A stretch of DNA of 64,000 nt, taken from Reyranella sp. (GTDB taxonomy: Bacteria; Pseudomonadota; Alphaproteobacteria; Reyranellales; Reyranellaceae). The notes under the pieces are model-generated. The model had not been told where the DNA came from and did not search any database. It saw only the letters and a list, made by a program, of their open reading frames with translations. The DNA lies in the NCBI RefSeq assembly GCF_004297405.1, contig NZ_SCVC01000047.1:80950-144949 (forward strand), in the 5' to 3' direction. Below, one piece after another: positions 58,622 through 64,000 of the stretch. Numbering within the stretch: position 1 is the stretch's first letter; the number at the start of each line of letters is the position of its first letter. A program made the translations under genes and the position numbers.

Positions 58622-60082
58622 CTATTTCCAGGGATCCGCCACCTTCGGCCAGAACGGCGTCTTGCGCTTGGTGTAGGGCCAGCGAGTGACGTCGGGATCG
58701 GCGGCGCCGGGTGAGGCGACGTAGAGGATCTCCTTCGCGAGACCGACGAAGCCATTATAGAAGTGCTGCGCCGACTTCACGATCACCACGCGATAGTCTG
58801 ATGGATCGGCGCTGACGGCCTTGAAGGCGTCGGCGTGGAAGGTCTGGGTGCGGCGCGTGCAGATAGCGATATCAACATGCTCCGACGACAGCAGCGCCAT
58901 GTCGCCGAGCGGCGACATCACCGGCCCGTAGGGCTGGAAGACGTTGCGCGCGATCTTCTTCACCGTGACGTCGAGATCGACCGGATCGCCACTCACCGCG
59001 CCCGACTTGCCGCCGAGCCGCATGCGGATGCGCGCGCCCTCGCCCGCCTCCTCGGCGATCTGGAAGGCCATCGGGTCCCACATCACGCCAAACAGCGCTG
59101 GGCCAATCTCGCGGGCGACCAACTCCTTCAGCACGAAGGTTGAATCGCCAGGCGCACCTGAGCCGGGATTGTCGGCGCGATCGGCCAGCACCAGCGGACC
59201 CTGATTGTGCGAGGCGGCGCGGTCCATCGCCTCGTCGATGGTGAGGTATTTGGTGGCATAGCGCTCGCGATTGGCCCACAGCTCCTCGCCGAGCTGCTTG
59301 GCAAGCTTTTCGGCCTTGGCTTTGTCGCCATCGGCCACGACCAAAGTGCGGGTGCCGACATCTTCGACATCGGCGAACGAGAAGCCGTGGCTGAGCGACA
59401 CCGAGAGAATGCCGTCCTTGCCTTCGAGCGACTTCATGCGGACGACGAATTCGCTGATCGGCGGCACCGAGGTGCGGTACTGCGCGATCATGCGGCAGTC
59501 GTGGCGCGCCATGACCGGCTTCACCTTGCCTTCGACGGTGTCGGCGATGATGGCGAACAGCTCCGCCGCACGCTCCATCGTGTCGGTGTGCGGGTATTCC
59601 TTGTAGCCGACCAGCACATCGGCGCTGTCGAGCATCAGAGCACTCAAATGGCAGTGCAGGTCGAACTCCGCCCCGATGGCGACCTTGGGGCCGACGATGG
59701 CGCGAACTTTCGAGAGCAGGTCGCCTTCGCAGTCGTCGTAACCGTCGGCCACCATGGCGCCGTGCACGTTGATCAGTACGGCATCGAGCGGCAGGGCGGC
59801 CTTGATGTTGGCCAGCATCTCGTCGCGGAAGTCCTCGTAGACCTTGCGGACGGTGGTGCCTGACGGGGCAGCGAAGGTCGCCAGCCCTTCGATCACCGTC
59901 CAGCCGCGCTTCTCGGTCTCCTTGCGCCAGACATGCATCGGCGCGGTGAAGTTGGTTGGCTCGTGCTTGGTGGCATCGCCGTGCCAGATGCCGTGCTCTT
60001 CATAGCCGCGGCGGCCCGTTGGAAAGGGGACGAACTGATTGGTCTCGGTGCCAAGGGCACCGATGAACACACGCTTGCTCAA
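58622..60082 (-). CDS. M81 family metallopeptidase (MlrC-like)
   Basis: 486 residues. The family opening R-V-F-I-G-A-L-G-T-E-T-N-Q-F, then N-V-H-G-A-M-V-A-D-G-Y-D-D-C-E-G-D, the zinc-site-like E-F-D-L-H-C-H and P-H-T-D-T are typical of the DUF1485/M81 fold; the C-terminal MlrC domain includes L-A-D-R-A-D-N-P-G-S-G-A-P-G-D. MlrC cleaves linearised microcystin in sphingomonads, but most M81 proteins lie in other peptide or amide catabolic contexts, so microcystin is not implied. The tag gene precedes it by 3 bp on the same strand. Confidence 0.92.
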   Translation of the reverse strand: MSKRVFIGALGTETNQFVPFPTGRRGYEEHGIWHGDATKHEPTNFTAPMHVWRKETEKRGWTVIEGLATFAAPSGTTVRKVYEDFRDEMLANIKAALPLDAVLINVHGAMVADGYDDCEGDLLSKVRAIVGPKVAIGAEFDLHCHLSALMLDSADVLVGYKEYPHTDTMERAAELFAIIADTVEGKVKPVMARHDCRMIAQYRTSVPPISEFVVRMKSLEGKDGILSVSLSHGFSFADVEDVGTRTLVVADGDKAKAEKLAKQLGEELWANRERYATKYLTIDEAMDRAASHNQGPLVLADRADNPGSGAPGDSTFVLKELVAREIGPALFGVMWDPMAFQIAEEAGEGARIRMRLGGKSGAVSGDPVDLDVTVKKIARNVFQPYGPVMSPLGDMALLSSEHVDIAICTRRTQTFHADAFKAVSADPSDYRVVIVKSAQHFYNGFVGLAKEILYVASPGAADPDVTRWPYTKRKTPFWPKVADPWK

Positions 60083-60085
60083 AAC

Positions 60086-60679
60086 TCACTCCTTGCAGCG
60101 ATGGCAGCCCGCGACATGGTCGTCGACCATGCCCGAAGCTTGCATGAAGGCGTAACAGATGGTGGAGCCGACGAACTTGAAGCCGGCCTTCGACAGCTTC
60201 TTGGAAAGCGCATCGCTCTCGGCCGTCTTGGCCGGTACGCCCTTCAGCGTCTTCGGCCGGTTCTTGCGCGGCTTGCCGTCGACCACGCTCCACAGGAACT
60301 TCGAGAACGAACCCTCGCGCTCCACGATCTCGAGATAGGCGCGGGCATTGCTGACGCTGGCGTCGATCTTGCCGCGGTGGCGGATGATGCCGGGATCGGC
60401 CAGCAGCTTGGCGAGCTTGGCCGGCGTGTAGCGGGCGATCTTCTGCGGATCGAAGCCGTCATAGACTTTGCGATAGTGCTCGCGCTTGCGCAGCACGGTG
60501 ATCCAGGAGAGCCCAGCCTGGCAGCCTTCGAGTGTCAGCAGCTCGAACAGCTCGCGATCGTCGCGCAGCGGCCGGCCCCATTCGGTGTCATGATACTTCT
60601 CGTAGAGCGGATCGGCCGAGGCCCAGCCGCATCGCGGCTTGCCATCGGTGCCAATCACCGTGTCGTGCTTCCAGACCAT
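60086..60679 (-). CDS. tag: DNA-3-methyladenine glycosylase I
   Basis: 197 residues. Family marks are R-C-G-W-A near residue 16, Y-H-D-T-E-W-G-R-P, L-L-T-L-E-G-C-Q-A-G-L-S-W, and the zinc-binding C-terminus with D-D-H-V-A-G-C-H-R-C. It excises 3-methyladenine from alkylated DNA. The stop is 3 bp upstream of the M81 gene start, so the pair is cotranscribed although functionally unrelated. Confidence 0.96.
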   Translation of the reverse strand: MVWKHDTVIGTDGKPRCGWASADPLYEKYHDTEWGRPLRDDRELFELLTLEGCQAGLSWITVLRKREHYRKVYDGFDPQKIARYTPAKLAKLLADPGIIRHRGKIDASVSNARAYLEIVEREGSFSKFLWSVVDGKPRKNRPKTLKGVPAKTAESDALSKKLSKAGFKFVGSTICYAFMQASGMVDDHVAGCHRCKE

Positions 60680-60739
60680 GCGCGGACCCTACCCAAGCGC
60701 GCCGGTCGACGCCACACTCCGGCAAACGGAGGAGTGTTC

Positions 60740-61459
60740 ATGGCTAAGGATCTGGCGGACCTCAAGGTCTGCATCTTTGATGTGTTCGGCACGGTGGTGG
60801 ATTGGCGCGGCAGCCTGATCGAGGACCTGCCCAAGCTCGGCAAGAAGTATGGACTCGAGACCGACTGGACGAGCTTCGCCGATGACTGGCGCGGCCTCTA
60901 CCAGCCGCAGATGGGCCGTGTCCGCAAAGGCGAACTGCCCTGGACCCGCATCGACGAGCTGCACAAGGAAGCCTTCGAGATGCTGCTCCAAAAGCGCGGC
61001 TTGAAGCATCCCGGCGAAGAGGGGTCGTGGGAATTCACGCACCTCTGGCACAAGCTCCGGCCCTGGCCCGATTCGGTCGAAGGCATCGGCCTGCTGAAGA
61101 AGAAATTCGTCGTCGCCACGCTCAGCAACGGCAACGTCGCGCTCTTGATCAACATGGCCAAGAACAGCGGCATTCCCTGGGATCACTGCTTCTCGGGCGA
61201 GACCTTCAGGCACTACAAGCCCGACCCGGAAGCCTATCTCGGCGTGGTCGATACCATGTACCTGAAGCCGCATCAGGTGATGCTGGTCGCCGCCCACAAC
61301 AACGATCTCGCGGCGGCGCAGAAGTGCGGCCTGGCGACGGGCTTCGTGCACCGCCCGACCGAGCATGGTCCCAAGCAGACGCGCGACCTCAAGGTCGAAG
61401 GCGACTGGGACGCCGTCGGCAACTCGATCGTCGAGGTCGCGAGAAAGCTCGGCTGCTAA
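60740..61459 (+). CDS. Haloacid dehalogenase, type II
   Basis: 239 residues from the ATG at 60740 (GGAGGAGTG upstream). HAD motifs: nucleophile region C-I-F-D-V-F-G-T-V-V-D-W-R, motif II A-T-L-S-N-G-N, lysine and Pro-Asp in H-Y-K-P-D-P-E-A-Y, and motif IV A-A-H-N-N-D-L-A-A-A. The D-V-F-G-T-x-x-D-W-R start is characteristic of (S)-2-haloacid dehalogenases, though close homologues may act on other phosphate- or halide-bearing acids. Divergent from tag. Confidence 0.9.
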   Translation: MAKDLADLKVCIFDVFGTVVDWRGSLIEDLPKLGKKYGLETDWTSFADDWRGLYQPQMGRVRKGELPWTRIDELHKEAFEMLLQKRGLKHPGEEGSWEFTHLWHKLRPWPDSVEGIGLLKKKFVVATLSNGNVALLINMAKNSGIPWDHCFSGETFRHYKPDPEAYLGVVDTMYLKPHQVMLVAAHNNDLAAAQKCGLATGFVHRPTEHGPKQTRDLKVEGDWDAVGNSIVEVARKLGC

Positions 61460-61490
61460 GAAGCCAGGGCCGAGCCCCGGTCAGTGCGCC

Positions 61491-61508
61491 GGCAGCCTAG
61501 AGGCTGCC
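61491..61508. other. Hairpin covering the DUF4239 stop codon
   Basis: GGCAGCC (61491-61497) pairs with GGCTGCC (61502-61508), spanning the stop codon of the minus-strand gene in the convergent gap. No U tract follows on either strand, so terminator function is doubtful. Confidence 0.35.
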
Positions 61509-62249
61509 TAAAGTAAAGGTCAGGCTGGCCGCGGGCTCGTTTCTCAGGATGACGTCGAAGGGCGCATCGAAGATCGTGACGACCACCAGGCAGAAGCTGA
61601 AGGCGACAGTGAACAGGCTGATGGCCGCCCTCATGGCGCGCTGATTGTCGACATGGACCAGGAGCAGGGCGATCTGAGTCAGCGCGCCCAACACCACGAT
61701 GGCGATCCATTTGATGGGCGCCGTCACGTCATTGGCGAGGCTCAACCGATTGTCATGGGCGCGCAGCAGCTCCCGCGCTGTCGTCAGCATGGCCGCACGG
61801 GTGGGGCCGTCGAGACCATAGGCCTGCGAGACCGTCGTGAGGATGTCGAGGGCAGCCTTGTCGGTCTCGTTGCGGGCGGGACCGATCGCTGAGGAATAGG
61901 GATCCTCCTCACTCGCCGCTGCCGCATAGGCTTTGAGGCGCGGAAAGATCAGTTCTTCCAGGTCGTTGGCGCGCGCGAAATAGCCCAGCGTTTCGACGGC
62001 ATGGGCCTCCGCCAGCACAGCTCGCTTGGCTTCGTTGGTCTTCTGCCACACGTCGCTCGCCAGCAAGGCTGCGAACAAGCCGAATAGGACGGCGACTGAA
62101 GCAAAGTAAGGAGCAACGACGCCGCGCGTGGCCCGTATCGTTTTGGAGAGTGGCCCCCGCGCTTCAGCGAGAAAGATCAGGGCCGCCGAAGCGACGGGCA
62201 ACAAGGCCGAAAGAGCGATATCCGCGGCGATGGAGAACCAGTGCCCCAT
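61497..62249 (-). CDS. DUF4239 membrane protein
   Basis: 250 residues with four predicted helices: two near the N-terminus (L-L-P-V-A-S-A-A-L-I-F-L-A; A-S-V-A-V-L-F-G-L-F-A-A-L-L-A) and two near the C-terminus (W-I-A-I-V-V-L-G-A-L-T-Q-I-A-L-L-L; A-F-S-F-C-L-V-V-V-T-I-F-D-A-P-F). Between them a soluble segment contains A-E-A-H-A-V-E-T-L-G-Y. DUF4239 has a bestrophin-like topology but no proven channel function. The start codon overlaps the dnaJ stop by one base (TGATG), so its translation depends on dnaJ; probably stress-linked by transcription. Confidence 0.85.
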   Translation of the reverse strand: MGHWFSIAADIALSALLPVASAALIFLAEARGPLSKTIRATRGVVAPYFASVAVLFGLFAALLASDVWQKTNEAKRAVLAEAHAVETLGYFARANDLEELIFPRLKAYAAAASEEDPYSSAIGPARNETDKAALDILTTVSQAYGLDGPTRAAMLTTARELLRAHDNRLSLANDVTAPIKWIAIVVLGALTQIALLLVHVDNQRAMRAAISLFTVAFSFCLVVVTIFDAPFDVILRNEPAASLTFTLGSL

Positions 62250-63376
62250 CAGCCGCCAAACATTTCCTTAACTTTGCTGAAAAAGCCCTCGGATTCGGGG
62301 CTGGTCTTGCCGGCCTTCTCGAACTCCTTGAGCAGTTCTTTCTGCTTGGATGTCAGGTTGGTCGGCGTCTCGACATTGATCTCGATATACATGTCGCCGC
62401 GCTGGCTGGAGCGTACGATCGGCATGCCCTTGCCGCGCATGCGGAACTGATGTCCGCCCTGGGCGCCGGCCGGAATGTTGATGCGGGCCATCTTGCCGTC
62501 GAGCGTCGGCACTTCAATGCTGCCGCCGAGCGTGGCCTGCACCATCGAGATGGGTACGCGGCAATGCACGTCGGCGCCCTCGCGTTCGAAAAGCTGATGG
62601 CGACGCACCGACAGGAACACATAGAGGTCGCCCGCGGGGCCGCCGCGCGCGCCGGCCTCGCCCTCGCCCGTCAGGCGGATGCGGGTGCCATCCTCGACGC
62701 CGGCCGGGATGTTGACCTTGAGAGTCTTCTCGCGCCGCACGCGGCCTTGGCCCGCGCAGGTGCGGCAAGGCTTGTCGATCACCTGACCTGCGCCATGGCA
62801 GGTGTGGCAGGCGCGCTCGACGGTGAAGAAACCCTGCTGGGCCCGGAGACGGCCGCGGCCGTGGCACGTAGGGCATTGCTGCGGCTTGGAGCCCGGCTCG
62901 GCGCCGCTGCCGTGGCAGGCCTCGCAGGAGACGGAACTCGGCACGCGCACCGTGGCTTCGGTACCGCCGTATGCCTGCTCCAGGGTGATCTCGAGATTGA
63001 AGCGCAGGTCCTGGCCGCGCATGTCGGCGCGTCCACCGGGGCGTCCACGGGCACCGCCGGCGCCAAACATCTCCTCGAAGATATCGCCGAACACCGAGCC
63101 GAAATCGAAGCCCTGGCCGCCCTGGAAGGGACCGCCTGGGCCACCGGCGCCGCCTTCGAAGGCAGCCGGCCCATAACGGTCATAGGCAGCGCGCTTCTCG
63201 GGGTCCTTCAGGATGTCGTAGGCGTGATTGATGTCTTTGAATTTCTTCTCAGCTTCCTTGTCACCCGAATTGCGGTCCGGGTGATGCTGCATGGCGAGTT
63301 TGCGGAACGCCTTCTTTATGTCGTCGGCACTTGCCGTCCGGCCGACTCCCAGTAGCTCGTAATAGTCCTGCGACAT
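62249..63376 (-). CDS. dnaJ: Chaperone protein DnaJ
   Basis: 375 residues. The J domain starts M-S-Q-D-Y-Y-E-L-L-G-V and holds H-P-D; a Gly/Phe-rich linker follows (~75-115), then four C-x2-C-x-G-x-G zinc repeats (C-E-A-C-H-G-S-G-A, C-P-T-C-H-G-R-G, C-H-T-C-H-G-A-G, C-R-T-C-A-G-Q-G), and the C-terminal peptide-binding and dimer domains. It delivers substrates to DnaK and stimulates its ATPase. dnaK lies 101 bp upstream on the same strand with a hairpin between. Confidence 0.99.
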   Translation of the reverse strand: MSQDYYELLGVGRTASADDIKKAFRKLAMQHHPDRNSGDKEAEKKFKDINHAYDILKDPEKRAAYDRYGPAAFEGGAGGPGGPFQGGQGFDFGSVFGDIFEEMFGAGGARGRPGGRADMRGQDLRFNLEITLEQAYGGTEATVRVPSSVSCEACHGSGAEPGSKPQQCPTCHGRGRLRAQQGFFTVERACHTCHGAGQVIDKPCRTCAGQGRVRREKTLKVNIPAGVEDGTRIRLTGEGEAGARGGPAGDLYVFLSVRRHQLFEREGADVHCRVPISMVQATLGGSIEVPTLDGKMARINIPAGAQGGHQFRMRGKGMPIVRSSQRGDMYIEINVETPTNLTSKQKELLKEFEKAGKTSPESEGFFSKVKEMFGG

Positions 63377-63428
63377 AGCGCTCTACGCGGCCCCCAACAT
63401 GCCCTTCAACGGATGCCCCTTGCAGGTC

Positions 63429-63452
63429 GGCCTCCCGCTTGCGCGGGAGGCC
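63429..63452. other. Hairpin between dnaK and dnaJ
   Basis: GGCCTCCCGC (63429-63438) pairs perfectly with GCGGGAGGCC (63443-63452) around a 4-base loop in the 101-bp dnaK-dnaJ gap. There is no U tract on the minus strand, so it is more likely an mRNA-stabilising or attenuating stem that lowers dnaJ relative to dnaK than a full terminator. Confidence 0.6.
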
Positions 63453-63477
63453 GTTTTGTCCTGTCCGTTGCTCCGGA

Positions 63478-64000
63478 TCAGGAGCCGGTCTTCTTGTTCT
63501 TGTCGGTGACGTCCTCGAACTCGGCGTCGACGACTTTCTCGCCCTTCGCTTCGTTCGTGGCCCCACCGGCTCCGCCGGCAGCGCCTGCCGCGGCCCCTGC
63601 CTGCGCTTCCGCCTGCTGGGCCTTGTACATGGCCTCGCCGAGCTTCATCGCGGCCTGGGTGAGATCGTTGGTCTTGCTCTTGATCACCTCGACGTCTTCG
63701 CCCGTGAGAGCCGTCTTCAGCCCTTCGAGCGCACCCTCGATCTCGGCCTTCTCGGTGGGACTCACCTTGTCGCCGTATTCCTTCAGGTGCTTGTCGGTCG
63801 AGTGGACCAGCGCCTCGCCTTGGTTGCGGGCGTCGATCAGTTCGCGCTTCTTCTTGTCTTCATCGGCATGCAGCTCGGCATCCTTCACCATCTTCTGGAT
63901 GTCGGCCTCGCTGAGGCCGCCCGAAGCCTGGATGCGGATCTGCTGCTCCTTGCCGGTGGCCTTGTCCTTGGCCGAGACCTGCACGATGCCGTTGGCGTCG
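63478..64000 (-). CDS. dnaK: Chaperone protein DnaK (3' end, cut by the window edge)
   Basis: About 174 C-terminal residues are visible. They include the end of the substrate-binding domain (D-A-N-G-I-V-Q-V-S-A-K-D-K-A-T-G-K-E-Q), the helical lid (S-E-A-D-I-Q-K-M-V-K-D-A-E and R-N-Q-G-E-A-L-V-H-S-T-D-K-H-L) and the Gly/Ala-rich tail ending with K-V-V-D-A-E-F-E-D-V, the usual DnaK C-terminus with a short K-K-T-G-S extension. The ATPase domain and the start lie beyond 64000. Confidence 0.98.
   Translation of the reverse strand, partial: DANGIVQVSAKDKATGKEQQIRIQASGGLSEADIQKMVKDAELHADEDKKKRELIDARNQGEALVHSTDKHLKEYGDKVSPTEKAEIEGALEGLKTALTGEDVEVIKSKTNDLTQAAMKLGEAMYKAQQAEAQAGAAAGAAGGAGGATNEAKGEKVVDAEFEDVTDKNKKTGS

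Noticed and set aside
58622..60082. Microcystin degradation (mlrC)
   Set aside because: The protein is M81 family, but mlrA, mlrB and mlrD are absent and M81 proteins are widespread outside microcystin degraders.

Overview
The window is a gene-dense, high-GC chromosomal segment of an alphaproteobacterium. The supporting marks are the block rpmH-rnpA-yidD-yidC-engB followed by argB, the dnaK-dnaJ-(DUF4239)...dapB-DUF2244-nth neighbourhood, OxyR divergent from ahpC-ahpF, and an all-alphaproteobacterial style of housekeeping genes. Gene content (M81 peptidase, several GFA proteins, DUF1499, UMF1 transporter, lone sensor kinases) would fit a Rhodospirillales or Reyranella-like organism, but the genus is only a guess. 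No rRNA, tRNA, CRISPR array, prophage or insertion sequence was recognised, and no gap without a gene exceeds about 220 bp.

Layout. 1-3.6 kb: minus-strand run with a large autotransporter whose passenger looks like a complete pepsin-type aspartic protease, followed by a small secreted protein and the start of a third gene. 3.7-7.5 kb: a winged-helix regulator coupled to a STAS-like protein, then a three-PAS membrane histidine kinase. 7.6-9 kb: small proteins. 9-13.4 kb: an exported patatin, ahpF, ahpC and divergent oxyR (peroxide defence). 13.4-19.3 kb: a zinc-ribbon/class III cyclase/AAA-ATPase regulator, divergent from a minimal HExxH metalloprotease plus an unknown protein with a lysine-rich tail, then a patatin lipoprotein broken by a one-base frameshift exactly after its catalytic Asp. 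19.4-34.9 kb: envelope small proteins, FMN-binding protein, MetX-like and other alpha/beta hydrolases, MscS-type channel, Ldh-family dehydrogenase, two GSTs, DMT exporter, DUF1499, histidine kinase, NDH-2, and a MerA-like flavoenzyme coupled to a TVP38 membrane protein.

35.0-40.8 kb is the core block rpmH-rnpA-yidD-yidC-engB, argB and def (translation, membrane insertion, arginine), interrupted by an opposite-strand 2OG-Fe(II) oxygenase. 40.8-49.3 kb is a minus-strand catabolic/transport region: GntR regulator, EctD-like dioxygenase, SAF-domain oxidoreductase, DeoR regulator with a perfect palindromic operator, binding-protein ABC importer and a GpdQ-like phosphodiesterase. This is the best candidate for an uncharacterised pathway. 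49.3-52.3 kb holds GDPD, HtpX-like peptidase, LemA and an NTF2-like protein. 52.3-64 kb contains dapD, a NudB-like hydrolase, UMF1 transporter, GFA-type proteins, nth, DUF2244, dapB, M81 peptidase, tag, a haloacid dehalogenase, DUF4239, dnaJ and the 3' end of dnaK.

Functional assignments rest on motifs and family resemblance read by eye. No database search was run.
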